Source: Taxawa tesnikishii (nom. ined.) (Eukaryota > Ascomycota > Dothideomycetes > Dothideales). From it: a DNA stretch of 64,000 nt. The notes under the pieces were generated by a model. The model ran no database searches and was not told the origin of the DNA. It worked only from the letters and a program-made list of their open reading frames with translations. Within the stretch, counting starts at the first letter, position 1. Each line of letters opens with the position of its first letter. Positions 36,086 to 47,401 of this stretch are shown here, piece after piece. A program made the position numbers and the translations under genes. The stretch lies in contig JAPDRO010000019.1 in the NCBI GenBank assembly GCA_030247885.1, positions 620,001 to 684,000 on the forward strand, given 5' to 3'.

Positions 36086-38563
36086 CTAACCCAACCCGGC
36101 CTTCCCGCTCTTGATGACCGCCGCAACAGGAACGAGCAGACCAGCACCATGCTTTCCTAGACTCATGCCCTTCTCCCAGCCCATCTTCTCCATGAGCCTG
36201 CGACCGAAATTGCTCTCGCCGATCTCCGGCGCGGACGCACCGACGACCTCCCCGTTGCGGTAGCTGACGGCATCGCCCATGCCGCCACCTTTCCTCTTGC
36301 GGCGGTTCTCGCTGGCGATTTGGGCGTTCCTGCCACCGCGCGGCGCCTTACCACGCATCTGCGAATTCTTGAAGAAGCCCTTGCGGATCATGTCGTGGAC
36401 GGGAGCGAAGTGCTCATCGCTCCACTCAATCGTGCGGCTCGTCTTAATGAGTACGGGTGCGCGGTTCTTGCCCGACCCCACGCTCTTGGATTTCAGGTTG
36501 AAGTGGGCGGCGATCTGGTGCAGGATCTTGCGGTCCGTGGCGAGCATGGGTGGAAAGTGTTTCGAGGAGAAGTCGTCCTCTTCCAGGAAATCGCGTAGCT
36601 CGATCTTGATCTGCTCCATCGTCATACCCTCCATGTAGCGGGTCGAGAGGTCCGGCTTGAACTTGTTACCCTTCTTCTTGCCGCCGCCCAGGAGTCCCAG
36701 AGCGCGGAGTTCTTCCCGCTCAGCCTTTTTGCCTTCTTCTTGTCGCGGTCGGCGGCCCAGGAGTTTGTGATCTCGGCGATCAACTCTTCGTCAGAAAGGC
36801 CTGCGAGCTCCTCGGGCAGTGCGCCCGCAGACTTGCGACCCTTCTTCTTGGGTCGAAGGGACGGGCGGTCCATATCCATGATATCGAAGCCGCCGTATGG
36901 ATCCTGCTCCAGTACGTCTGCCATGAGAGAGGCATCGGGGTAGTGATCACTCTTGCGTCCACCGCGGCGACCGCCCTTCGGCGTGCCTCTCTTGTTCTTG
37001 CCCTTGGCGGCACGGGTGATGAACGCAGGCAGACCGACACGCGCTGCATCGAGGTCGCCAAACTCATCGCCTTCGGCGAATCCACCGTCAAAGAGAAGCA
37101 GCTCGTCAGAACCCATACCGTAGGATTCCTGCTTAGCCAATATGCGTGCAATCTCTTCGTCTGTCATCGCGTCTTGACGGCGCTGGCGAAGATCTTCTTC
37201 ATCTTCCCACATCTCACGCTCTGCAGCTTCGATGTCGGATTCGAGATCGGAGTCATCGCCTGTTTCGTCCTCCTCGTCCATGTCCTCGTCCTCGTCCTCG
37301 TCGTACGACGAGTCAAGGTCCGAGGCGTTGATGATAAAGTCGACCTCTTCATCATCCTCTTCGTCTTCCTTATCATCGATTTCTTCATCTGTGGAATCCC
37401 AGCTGTCGCCACCGTTCTCTGCCATTACCCGCATAGCTTCCATCTCTTCTTGATCCATGTTTTCGATGTAATCTTGTAAAAGCTCCTCTTCGAGATCTTC
37501 TTGAAGACGCATCTGCCGATTGTTCCGCTTCCTCGCGCTCTTGCTCTTTCGGCTTCCGGTCTCTTGCACTGGCGGGTATGATCTTTGTGTCTTGCTCTTC
37601 TCGCCATTGGCGTGAATCCATTGCTTAGGTTCCTCCTCGCGCCATTTGGGAGCTTGCGAAGCCCAAGTGCCCTCAGCACTCGCTGCAACTTGTGACGAGG
37701 CGTTCTCCCTTGGCGCCGCTGACGCGTCGTCTAGTGCGTCAAGCAGAGCATCGGCGACATGAGACTTGTTTGTAGGGGTGAAAGACGGCTGGTGTGTGGG
37801 AGCCTCTGTTTCGTCACGAACAGTGACAACGTCATGGCGGCCCCTGAAGAGAATGACCTCCTCGCTCGAATCTGAGGGCGTCGGACTATGACTGCGGATA
37901 AGCGGAGCGATAGCGGTGGCGGGAGGGGCAAGAGATCTGTCCCCGACTGTATCAACGATGAAAGGAAGTGCATCTGTCGGCCCCGGCACTGTAATCGCCT
38001 CTGTGCGCTGAACAATCCGCTCCTGCTCCTCCAGGATCTCCATCTGCTCATCCAGTCCCGAAGTGACCTTTGTCTCGGTCTCCATGACCGTATCTTCAAC
38101 GATTCCAGATTCAACGTCAACTTCGGGCGACGTCGCTGGCGGAGGGCTCTCGATAGTCATCTGAGCCATTGCACCTTCCGAGTCGTCCAGCTCGGCGTCC
38201 AACTGCTCGTCCTCTGCAGACGGCACGTCCACCTCCTCATCGTCGAGAGGCTGGGTGGACCCAGCACTGACAAAACGTATAGCTTGATGCCGCAATTTGA
38301 CGCTCGGTGACCAGTGGTGGTTGTGGTGCCGGTCGGTGTTCATGAGCTCATCGCGAAGAGAGAAATGAAGACGCGGAGATGCTTCTGGTGGCGTTTAGCG
38401 GTGCGCGTAGAGGTGTGGCCAAAGGCTACTGACCATCATCAAAGCGACCATTTCTGGGTGTGGAAGTCGAGGAAGACACAAAGGAGTCGTTGAGCGAGCT
38501 CCTGTTCCGGGGAAACTTGTGCTTTTGCTGGTGACCGCCCTTGGCCTTGTGCTTCTTAGGCAT
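36086..38563 (-). CDS. SQS1: G-patch/R3H protein Sqs1
   Basis: Activator of DEAH helicase Prp43 in splicing and ribosome biogenesis. Exon 1 (38563-38434) encodes MPKKHKAKGGHQQKHKFPRN; a 49-bp intron (GTCAGT...CCAG) leads to exon 2 at 38384 (ASPRLHFSLRDELMNTD). Then come FVSAGSTQPL, a long acidic region near 37.2-37.4 kb, an R3H domain (KIELRDFLEEDD, LHQIAAHFNLKSKS, then TRTIEW-like variants) and a C-terminal G-patch (FGRRLMEKMGWEKGMSLGKH). About 809 residues. One -1 shift lies at the T-run 36726-36730 (A-run on the coding strand); with one more base the text becomes KKAEREELRALGLLGGG, the family sequence. Divergent with ATG4. Confidence 0.88.
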
Positions 38564-39288
38564 GTTGCAGACTCTTTCAGAAGGGACCTTGAACAGGGAG
38601 CAACGTGATACGGAGGAAGCGCCACAGCGACGACCAGAAGAAGATGAAGTAGAAGAAGAAAGCGGTGCAGAAAGGTGGAGCGGTATAAGGAGATGCGCGA
38701 TGGAAAACGAGTGAAGGAGTGGCGGCGTTCGCGTACCTGACTGGTGCTCGATGACTCTGCCAAGGCGCCAGGACCGCTCTATCTTATCGCCGGTGGATCC
38801 CGCTTCCGCTTCCCGCTTCCCGCTTCCCCGCGCTCATGCAGGGAAGTGGAAGGCGCAGCCACATGCTCGCTCCTGCCTGGTCAAGAGTCACCACGACTCA
38901 CTTCGTAAACTCGTACAGCCGTACTCGAGACACTCACTCGCACTCGCTCACCCTCGCTCACCCTCGCTCACCCTCACCCTCACCCTCACACCTACACCCA
39001 CTGGCGACCGAGTGGACGGACGACATACGTTCTTGTAGATTTCGATTGCAACCTGTCCTCGAACCATTCAACTCTGATATGATAAGCCGCTGCCACAGCA
39101 GCATGCATCAATAGCCGCCTCTTAGCACACGCCCACGCCCACGCCCACGTCCACACCCATGCCTGTCTCGTCCGTCTGAGGCCACCGTACTCCGAGAATC
39201 TCCATCCATACGTCAAAGACACTGCATAGCCTGCAGGCAGCTTTGGAACATACAGCATTGTCATCATCATCAGCTTCCAAGTCAGCCC
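38564..39288. promoter_or_regulatory. Divergent promoter SQS1 / ATG4 with simple repeats
   Basis: 725 bp between start codons. Contains ACCCTCGCTC/ACCCTC repeats at about 38934-38998 and a CCCACG repeat at 39127-39160. No other gene seen. Confidence 0.5.
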
Positions 39289-40714
39289 ATGATGAATAAC
39301 GAGAACATCGCCCGCTACGCAAAGCGCTTCGTGCAAACCTTCTGGGACCCCATGCCCCAGAACGACGATCCGGCTCCCATCTGGTGTCTAGGCCGCTGCT
39401 ACGACTCGCATCCAGCACTCCAGAACCCTCCGACTAAGCAAACCGGCAGCAACTCCTCCACCGCCGCTTCCGACTCGTCGCATTCCCAGGTCGACTCGGC
39501 CGTAGCCAGCGATAAGGAGCAGGAGGGCTTGGAAGGGTCACGAGCCGGAGACGAAGGTTTCGAGAAGATCGACCCGCAGGATGAAGGGTTGGATAATGGG
39601 TGGCCGGCGCCGTTTCTCGACGATGTGGAATCGAAGCTCTGGCTCACTTATCGATCCAACTTCGCTCCTATACCCAAGTCTGCCGACCCGAAGGCCACGA
39701 GCGCCATGTCTTTCTCCACGAGATTGAAACAGATAGGGACTCAGGGAGGCTTCACGAGTGACACGGGCTGGGGATGCATGATCCGGAGCGGACAGAGTCT
39801 ACTCGCGAATGCGCTGGTCATGCTGCGGTTGGGTAGAGGTATGTTACCTGCTGCGTGCAAAACAACAATCGCATATTGACGCGCGAGACCAGGTTGGCGC
39901 AAAGGGCAACAGGTAAATGTTGAGCGTGAGATCCTATCCTTATTCGCCGACGACGCCTCCGCTCCCTTTTCTATCCACCGCTTCGTCTCGCACGGCGCCT
40001 CAGCATGCGGCAAGCACCCGGGCGAATGGTTCGGTCCCTCCGCCACCGCGCGGTGCATCGCCGCCCTCACCGCCGCGCACAACCCCTCGTCCCTCCGCGT
40101 CTACGTCCGCCCCGACGATTCCGACGTTTACGAAGACAGCTTCCTCGCCACCGCTCGCGACACCCACGGCGTCTTCCGCCCCACTCTGATCCTCCTAGGG
40201 ACAAGACTGGGCATTGATCGCGTGACGCCTGTGTACTGGGACGCGCTCAAGGCCGCGCTGATGATGCCGCAGAGCATCGGCATCGCGGGCGGGCGTCCCT
40301 CGTCCAGCCATTACTTCATCGGAGTGCAGGGAGTTACTTCTTCTACCTCGACCCGCATTCCACCCGCGCCCATGTGCCGCCGAATCCGAGCAGTGAGGAT
40401 GTCGCCAGTTGTCACACCAGACGCCTAAGGCGGCTGCATGTCACGGAAATGGACCCCAGTATGCTGCTTGGGTTCCTGATTCGCAGTGAGGAGGAGTGGA
40501 AGGAGTGGAGAAGGAAGGTCGGGGAGGTGGACGTGTTGGGCTCGGGGAGGCGCAGGAGGGAGCGGCGGGGAAGAAGGGCAAACCGATCGTGCATGTGCAT
40601 GATGCTGAACCAACGTACATGGGCGAGGGTGGTGAGGGAAACGGAGAGAGGGAGGAAGCGATCGACGAGGTGCAGAGTTGCGACGAGAGCGATGACGATA
40701 CGGTCGTCTGCTGA
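39289..40714 (+). CDS. ATG4: Autophagy cysteine protease Atg4
   Basis: Processes and deconjugates Atg8 during autophagosome formation. Exon 1 is 39289-39838; a 54-bp intron (GTATGT...CCAG) is followed by an exon from 39893; about 457 residues. Seen: YAKRFVQTFWDPMP, catalytic Cys in TSDTGWGCMIRSGQSLLANA, FSIHRFVSHGASACGKHPGE, FRPTLILLGTRLGIDRVTPV, then GIAGGRPSSSHYFIGVQG, the Asp/His motif FFYLDPH, CHTRRLRRLHVTEMDPS and an acidic tail. Two -1 shifts, at GGG 40329-40331 and GGGG 40544-40547, are each resolved by one extra G (GSYFFYLDPH; GEAQEGAAGKKGK). For a core autophagy enzyme these are most likely assembly deletions. The first or second Met may be the start. Confidence 0.9.
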
Positions 40715-41936
40715 TGGGGGCAAGGGTACCTGACTGAGTCTTGGAAGGAACGACTGAGTGAAGTGAAGACTACAAGGCGTTTTCTTTGGGACTTTTGAGA
40801 GGATTGGCGTCTTCGAGCACAGGTGTAGGGCATGCGGGACGGCGTTCTGCAGTACGGTTTAGCCGGACTTGAGAATGGGAATATCCAGAAATATAGTCGT
40901 AGTAGCGTTGTCCAGGTCGCGTCCTTGTCTGTGTCGTGAGTACTCCAAAATCCTGAAGTACGACAAGCCGCTGATTCAATGTCTTCAGACCGACTTCGAC
41001 ACCACATTCAAGCCTCGTTTCCCGTTGACTGGGCCCGAGGGTCGCGGTTTGGCCATTGACTATAGGACGAGCCTCAGCGTTATCCTGGTGTTGCAGCTCC
41101 AGGCTATCCAAATCACTTCATGTTTTTGGACCCCAACAGTCCGATTGGCAGTGGTCCGGTCCCGGTCGGTATAGACGGTGAGATTCAGCACTTATAGGGA
41201 AGACTGCCCTGGACGGGTGACTGATCATCTCACAGCTCAAGTCGATTACACTTGGAAGATTATCACACGTATCCAGCAACAATCGGTCAAGCCTATACAA
41301 GTCGCCAGGAAAGCTGTCGACGACTTCACCGCCCGAAAGGATAGATCGATGCAATATTGGGTCTGAAGCAGGATTGTCGCTCATGGTTCGAGGGCATCAC
41401 AGCGGACGGCAAGACTGTTGCTCTATGGGCTAGCAGTACACTCCATTACATGGAAGCGCTGCGTGATGTACGTTACGGAGAATTCTTAGCCAAATAGGGG
41501 CCCCTGAAAGCTTGGTTGCTGACCGACAAGCATATCTGAGCCGGCCTAACAATATTGGCACTTTTGAAACAGACTACTCAAGCTCTTCCAGTTGTTCCAA
41601 CGTCGTGTCTTGTAGATAGCTGCAGGTACCACATACCTGTTCACCCTGTTCTGGCCAGTCTGAGGCCGATCCTCCAGCCAGTGCATCTGAGGGTAAGAAT
41701 TGAGATTCGGCGAACCCCAAGACCCTTGACGATTCTTAATACTCTTCCGTGACCGTAGCGCGAGCGGTCCATTCCCTCTATCGATAACGATAGCCCTGCG
41801 GAAACCGGCTACAGACGGCATAGGGCGTTCCTCAGTGCAGACACTTCAATCAGTATAAATTGCGCGGGCAGCACGATCATAAGTGTCTATCAACGAGATC
41901 AACTACGCTGCACTCACGACTGACACCGCCGACAGG
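40715..41936. other. Intergenic between ATG4 and the cyclodeaminase gene
   Basis: Scattered short frames on both strands, none with a motif I recognise. A TATA-like TATAAAT near 41853 lies about 85 bp upstream of the next start. Confidence 0.5.
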
Positions 41937-42982
41937 ATGCTCGTTCTCCCCGAAACCGATATCTCCGCTATTCTGCGGAACCTAACGCCCGACCATGCCT
42001 CGCGCCTCCTCCATACCCTCTCCTCCGGTCTTGCGGCGTACACGGAGCAAGTGACCCACAGCACCGGCAAGCCGCGTATACACCAACCGCATCGTACCAG
42101 CATAGTGACCGACAAGCAAGACACCACGCTAGTTATGCCCGTTTCCGACAGTACAATCACATCAGTAAAAGTAGTTACCATACCGCAGCGCGGCGACATC
42201 AAAGGCGCCATCACCATCTATAACACGGCCGGACATCTCGAGGGCGTGCTGAATGCGGCCGAGATCACGGCATTCCGGACTGCGCTTACCACGCTGACCA
42301 TGCTGACGCGCTGCAAGACGCTACCCACACGAGAACTCGTGATGTTTGGGGCAGGGAAGCAGATTGAGTGGCATGCACGACTTGCCCTGCATTTCCTCGA
42401 CGGTGTTAAGCGCATCACAGTTGTGAACCGGGGCCGAGCGAGGCTGGTTGAATTCGAGCGTGGGCTGCTACAAGAGTTGCGAGGATCATATCCAGATGTG
42501 GTTTTCGAGACGATTGCGAAAGAGGACAACAATCGTTACGAGGAAACGCTCAGGAGCAAACTGAAGGATGCGGACGTTATATGTTGTTGTACGCCATCGA
42601 GGGAGCCTCTGTTCGGGCCCGCGGATTTGCAGAATGACACGAAGAAGGCCCGATTCATCTCGCTTGTCGGATCATACAAACCTGAGATGCAGGAGATTCC
42701 TACCGAGATCCTACGTTCTGCGGACGCGGTCTGGGTGGATTCCAAAAGGCATGTTTAGAGGAATCAGGGGAGCTGATTCGTGCCAAGATGCAACCTGAGG
42801 AGCTTTCTGAAATTGGCGAGTTGCTGTTGCAGGGTCCAGACGCCCAGGCTACAGCAGACAGCGAACCGAGACTGATCATTTTCAAGTGTGTCGGGCTAGG
42901 GGTCATGGATCTTGTTATTGGAAAGGCGTTGTTGGAGCTCGCGGAAGAACTTGGAAAGGGAACCATGATACCGGAATTCTGA
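41937..42982 (+). CDS. Ornithine cyclodeaminase/mu-crystallin family enzyme
   Basis: NAD(P)-dependent family whose members include ornithine cyclodeaminase and delta1-pyrroline-2-carboxylate (and piperideine) reductases. Single exon, about 348 residues, ATG at 41937. Seen: N-terminal substrate region, KVVTIPQRGDIKGAITIYN, the AEITAFRTALTTL helix, the Rossmann loop VMFGAGKQIEWHARLAL, DADVICCCTPSREPLF and SLVGSYKPEMQEI. One additional A in the run 42744-42747 would continue the frame as VWVDSKKACLEESGELIRAK to the stop at 42982; without it the protein ends at 42758. Its neighbour is a proline racemase-family enzyme, a pairing known in bacterial hydroxyproline degradation, so a pyrroline-2-carboxylate reductase role is plausible. 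Confidence 0.86.
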
Positions 42983-43947
42983 AACCTATCAATGTTCACC
43001 GATGAGGAAAGTAAAGGAAGAGAAAGACATAAAGGAGCTTCTCCTTATTTACCAAAGGAGGCTCCCCTTGCCGCCGAAGTGGACACTTGAACTCACATGT
43101 GAATAAACGATGAACATGCGTGGACTGGTGCCGGGAGAGCGCTCCCTCCCGGAAATGTAGCACACGAGTTCCGAGCGCCGTTCATCTGCTAGAGAGCTGC
43201 AGTTCGCCTGTCTGGAGCTCCGTACCGCCAGAGGGGACACGGCAATTGCTCGACAGCTGCCACCAGACAGATAGCGGCATCTGTCACCCCGCCTGCAGGC
43301 TGTCATTCAACGATGGTGGAAGTTAGAGCTAAGAATCTCGAACTTGGCGCCCGGCCTGCATCGGCTTTGTTCTGATGTGAAGACGGTCAATGATGTCACC
43401 TACGCTTCTTATTACTCAATCAGGCATAGGGCCGGCGCATGCCAACACAGGTCGTTTCTAGGCGTAGATCTTTCTGGGCCTTGGTGACCACTGCAATCCA
43501 AGATTGGGATGCCCGCAAGATTGTCTCCTAGAGGAATATTTAGAATTTCTACAACGGGCACGCAAACGTTAGATGTGCTGTGCCAAGAGTCTTAGTCATA
43601 GTAGATGAGATCGCCTCCCAAAGAGAACAAGATCACATGCCAACCGCGAAATAGCTACTTATTCTTCGACGAGCATCACCCGGCTTAAGTGCTTTGCAGT
43701 ATCAAGACGCGAAGTTTCTTTTGGCACACGAAGTTTCTGGTGGAAAGCACTTTGAAAATACCAGCCGAGAGCACACTTTGACTCGGCAGTTGATTAAATA
43801 GTCAACAAGACAGCTTGCGTACAGGCGGGCCTCATCAAAAGGCGTTTGCTCCAGACTGATGGAAGCCTGTGAGAGAGCGGATCCACAGAACGACCGAACG
43901 ATCACAAAAAAGCCAACTTTTGTCTCATGAAACTCGTGCCATCGCCC
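42983..43947. other. Intergenic between convergent cyclodeaminase and racemase genes
   Basis: 3' flanks of two convergent genes; short frames only. No gene or RNA recognised. Confidence 0.5.
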
Positions 43948-44982
43948 CTAGCGGAACAGGAACCCGGGGTAAGTGGGATCGGATGGATCGATGTAGAAAT
44001 TGTGACGACCGGTAAGGTTCGCATTGCCCCTGACACGAGGGATGCAAGCGGGGAACTCGGTCGGGGATGATTCCTCGGAAACGACGAGAGCCTCGAACGT
44101 CGTGTCTATGATCGAGTTGTGAATCAGTCTCTTCGAAACATCGACTTTGCCCTGAGCTAACAGAACAGCTAGGCGGGCGCATGTCCCTGAGCCGCAGGGC
44201 GATCGGTCTATCTGGCCATCGGCGAAAACGACGACGTTCTTTTGTGTGATGGCCTCGCTGCTGTCGCCCTGGTTTTCGAAGAAGCAGACAGCGTAGAGGT
44301 CGTAAGTACCGTGGTGAGCGGTCTTGCCTAGAAGCGCTTTGATCTCGCGCTGTAGGCTAATGAAACGTTGGTAGTTCTCCCACTGGACGTGCATCCCAAG
44401 CTCACTGACGTCCACGGAGGCGTAGACAGCACCTCCAAATGATAGATCGATGTGAGTTTGTACGCGATCACCCGAGCCTGTGTCGATGTCTAGCGGAATT
44501 TGCTTTGCAAACTGGTAGCTTGAGACATTTATAAAGTCTACGTGCAAGACTTTGCCGTTCTCAAAAACGACTTGAGCAACAACCCGGCCCGAGGGTACAT
44601 CGACAACGACGTCTACCGCGCCATCAGAAGATGGTTGTACAAGGCCTTTGGCGATGGCCCAGCGACCGAGAGCGATAGTACCGTGTCCGCAAGCAGTCGA
44701 GAATCCATCCTTGTGCCAGAACAAGACGCCGAAGTGGGCGCCTGAGTCGTTGGGAGGTGTGATAAATCCGCCGTACATGTCGGCATGGCCCCGAGGTTCG
44801 TGGCATAGCGATTGGCGCAGGAGATCCAACGGATGGTTAGGTGTTTGAAGTATGTGAAAGCGTTGTTCAGCGACTGTAAGTCCTTGGACCAAGGAGTCTG
44901 CCGGCAAGTCTTGCACGATTCGGAATGGTTCGCCAGCAGTATGCCAGTCCTCCGTCTCTTGCCAGAATGAGCTTGTTGCCAT
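43948..44982 (-). CDS. Proline racemase / hydroxyproline epimerase family protein
   Basis: Single exon, 344 residues, frame intact. The two active-site motifs are present: ACGHGTIALG near residue 98 and DRSPCGSGTCARLA near residue 254. Cysteines occupy both catalytic positions. In this family a Cys/Cys pair is associated with proline racemases and 4-hydroxyproline epimerases, whereas trans-3-hydroxyproline dehydratases carry Thr at the second position. Also seen are RGHADMYGGFITPP and SFGGAVYASVDV. No signal peptide, so cytosolic. It is divergent from the permease at 45704 and convergent with the cyclodeaminase gene. Racemase versus epimerase cannot be separated by eye. Confidence 0.9.
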   Translation of the reverse strand: MATSSFWQETEDWHTAGEPFRIVQDLPADSLVQGLTVAEQRFHILQTPNHPLDLLRQSLCHEPRGHADMYGGFITPPNDSGAHFGVLFWHKDGFSTACGHGTIALGRWAIAKGLVQPSSDGAVDVVVDVPSGRVVAQVVFENGKVLHVDFINVSSYQFAKQIPLDIDTGSGDRVQTHIDLSFGGAVYASVDVSELGMHVQWENYQRFISLQREIKALLGKTAHHGTYDLYAVCFFENQGDSSEAITQKNVVVFADGQIDRSPCGSGTCARLAVLLAQGKVDVSKRLIHNSIIDTTFEALVVSEESSPTEFPACIPRVRGNANLTGRHNFYIDPSDPTYPGFLFR

Positions 44983-45703
44983 GTCTGCGCCGGTTCCTGA
45001 GCGGTGTGCAATAGTCGAGATATGGCTGTAACAACACGGATAGGTGAAGAACGATGTGCGAGCAGGATGAACGTTCTCCTACCAGAAGGGGGACACCAAT
45101 TGTTCTTGTGTGTTTTGTTGCCCGGTCAAAGGCCGGCGGAGGCCGAAGTCGCGACGTTACAGCTGTCAATTGCACATCAAACCCATTCATCAATGACACG
45201 CAACATGACAATGATTGCCTAGCAAAGGCAATCTAAGCAATCCCTCCATCGAGCAACAGTCCGCTCGGGGCTAAGTGTACGAAACATGTCCTCGCTATTG
45301 GTCCGGCGAGCTTCGGTGCTTGTGCGCGCTTAGAATCGGCCCTTTTCGCGGATACTAATAACCCCACTAACTTGAAGTCTGTCTTGCTGTAAGGTGTGCA
45401 TGCGCTTGAAGCCGGCTTACCCACATGTATTTGAGCCGGTCCCAGCCCTCTGATACGATACCGGAGTGTCGGGGCCCCAGGCCAAGCCTAAGTTTCCTCC
45501 GGGGTACTTAAACCGATGTAGCGGCACGAACCATCCCCAAACGTATGTGTAGTCGCACATTGTCTTTTCCCACTCTCGTATCCTATACCTTTGCTGTCGA
45601 CACATCTTTCTCATTTCTCCATCTGGGTTCTCACTCCGGGTCAAGGCACAAAGCCCTCTCGGCCTCCCTGTCACAGCTGAGACAATAACAGAGAGAAAAA
45701 CAA
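44983..45703. promoter_or_regulatory. Divergent promoter of racemase-family and permease genes
   Basis: 721 bp with at least six CCGG tetramers, more than the roughly three expected by chance. Two of them form CCGG-N7-CCGG at 45122-45136. From memory, the Aspergillus proline regulator PrnA recognises paired CCGG half-sites with about this spacing, so this may be a proline-type control region. A CCGGGG near 45498 fits the CreA consensus. Function is inference. Confidence 0.45.
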
Positions 45704-47401
45704 ATGACCAGTCAGCACATCACTTCACAACCTGTTTCGCTGTCCCACTTCGACACGCGCAACTCGGGCAAAAACATGAAGAGCCCGTCTCACGGTCTTT
45801 CCTCGGTCGATATCGAGATCGGGGAGGATGGAGAAACGCCTGGAAACAATGAGGGTCTCCATCGCCAGATGAATTCACGCCATCTTACCTTCATCAGTCT
45901 TGGATCAGTCATCGGTACCGGTATCTTTCTGGGAATTGGAACTACCCTCTCCAACTCTGGTCCCGTCGGCCTCGTTCTCGCGTACACTGTCATGTGCTCG
46001 GTAGTCTTTTGTGTCATGCTATGCGTTGGAGAGATGGTCACATACCTGCCCGTTGTTGGAGCCCACCTCCGGCTTTCTGGACGTTTCGTGGATCCTGCAC
46101 TCTCGGCAGCCATGTCATGGAATTACTGGTACTGCTGGGCTATCATTGTGGCTGCTGAAGTGTCAGCCGTCTCAGTACTTGTCACTTACTGGACTGATAA
46201 AATACCATCTGAAGTCTGGATCTCACTATCGCTACTCATCATCCTGGGAGCCAACCTTTGTGGACCAAGAGTCTACGCCGAGATCGAATTCTACATGTCA
46301 ACCATAAAAGTCATGACAATCGTCGGGCTCATCATCCTCAGCATTATCCTCGACGCTGGTGGTGGACCCAATCGCGATCCAATCGGGTTCCGGTATTGGC
46401 GCAATCCGGGCCCTTTCGTACAGTACCTAGGTATCCCAGGCACCACTGGCAGATTTCTGGGATTCTTTTCTGGGCTTACGGGCGCTGCGTTCTCTTCAAT
46501 CGGAGCAGAGATGTTGGCGCTAGCTGCCGCCGAGACCAAAAACCCACGCAGGATCGTACCAAAGGCTCTCAAAGCGACTTGGATCCGCATTGTCCTCTTC
46601 TATTTCTGTGGTGCCTTCGTTGTGTCTCTCATCGTCCCATCAAACAACGAGAATCTGGGTACAGCCTCTACAGCAGCCGCAAGTCCATACGTCATTGCGA
46701 TTCAAACTGCCGGAATCAAGGTGTTGCCCAGCATCATCAATGCCTGTATTATGACCTCAGCGCTTTCTGCCGGCATCGGTGATTGCTTTACGGCAACCAG
46801 GACGCTTCATTCCATGGCGGGCAAGGGAATAGCTCCTCGTTTCTTCGGAGCCACGACCTCGTGGGGCTCCCCTTACATTGCCGCTTGTACAACTTGGTTA
46901 TTCGGACTCCTTGCCTTTCTGGGGGTCAAAACAAGCTCTGCAAACGTATTCAACTTCCTCGTCAACCTGACGGCGCTTAGCGGCATCATAACATGGCTCT
47001 GCATCGCTATCTCATACATCCGGTTCCGCGCTGGCATGAAAGCTCAGGGTATCGCCCATGCTAGTCTTCCTTGGATGAACAGGTTCTCGTTGATCGGGGC
47101 CTACTGGATCGCCTTTGTTGTCTCTGTTGTAACCCTCTTCTCTGGTTGGTCCGTGTTCAAACATTGGGACGCTGTATCATTCGTCGGAAACTACCTTCCC
47201 ATCGCCCTCTTCGTGGTGATTTTCATATTCTTCAAGGTGTTCATGAAGACGAAGTTTGTGCGAGCTTCTGAGATGGACTTGACCTCCGGGGTTGTTGAGT
47301 TCGAGCTGCAACATGCTAAGGCGGAGCGCGACCATGAGGAGCACATGAAGCATAAGAAGCTCGGCAAGAACAAGTGGCTAAACATAATCACTGCCGCATA
47401 A
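45704..47401 (+). CDS. Amino-acid permease, AAT/YAT family (proline-permease-like)
   Basis: Plasma-membrane amino-acid/proton symporter of the APC superfamily. Single exon, 565 residues, frame intact. A hydrophilic N-terminus leads to the consensus LHRQMNSRHLTFISLGSVIG and GTGIFLGIGTTLSNSGPVGL in helix 1, then about twelve hydrophobic segments, with AAAETKNPRRIVPKA after helix 6 and the TSALSAGIGDCFTATRTLHS block. The C-terminus is charged. The family includes proline, GABA and general amino-acid permeases. Divergent transcription from the racemase-family gene suggests it imports that enzyme's substrate. Confidence 0.93.
   Translation: MTSQHITSQPVSLSHFDTRNSGKNMKSPSHGLSSVDIEIGEDGETPGNNEGLHRQMNSRHLTFISLGSVIGTGIFLGIGTTLSNSGPVGLVLAYTVMCSVVFCVMLCVGEMVTYLPVVGAHLRLSGRFVDPALSAAMSWNYWYCWAIIVAAEVSAVSVLVTYWTDKIPSEVWISLSLLIILGANLCGPRVYAEIEFYMSTIKVMTIVGLIILSIILDAGGGPNRDPIGFRYWRNPGPFVQYLGIPGTTGRFLGFFSGLTGAAFSSIGAEMLALAAAETKNPRRIVPKALKATWIRIVLFYFCGAFVVSLIVPSNNENLGTASTAAASPYVIAIQTAGIKVLPSIINACIMTSALSAGIGDCFTATRTLHSMAGKGIAPRFFGATTSWGSPYIAACTTWLFGLLAFLGVKTSSANVFNFLVNLTALSGIITWLCIAISYIRFRAGMKAQGIAHASLPWMNRFSLIGAYWIAFVVSVVTLFSGWSVFKHWDAVSFVGNYLPIALFVVIFIFFKVFMKTKFVRASEMDLTSGVVEFELQHAKAERDHEEHMKHKKLGKNKWLNIITAA

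Noticed and set aside
39289-40714. Calling ATG4, SQS1, APT1 and similar genes pseudogenes
   Set aside because: Breaks are all one-base losses at homopolymers while both flanking parts keep strong family conservation; assembly error explains them better.
43948-44982. Trans-3-hydroxyproline dehydratase
   Set aside because: That subgroup usually has Thr at the second catalytic position; here both positions are Cys, so racemase or epimerase is more likely.
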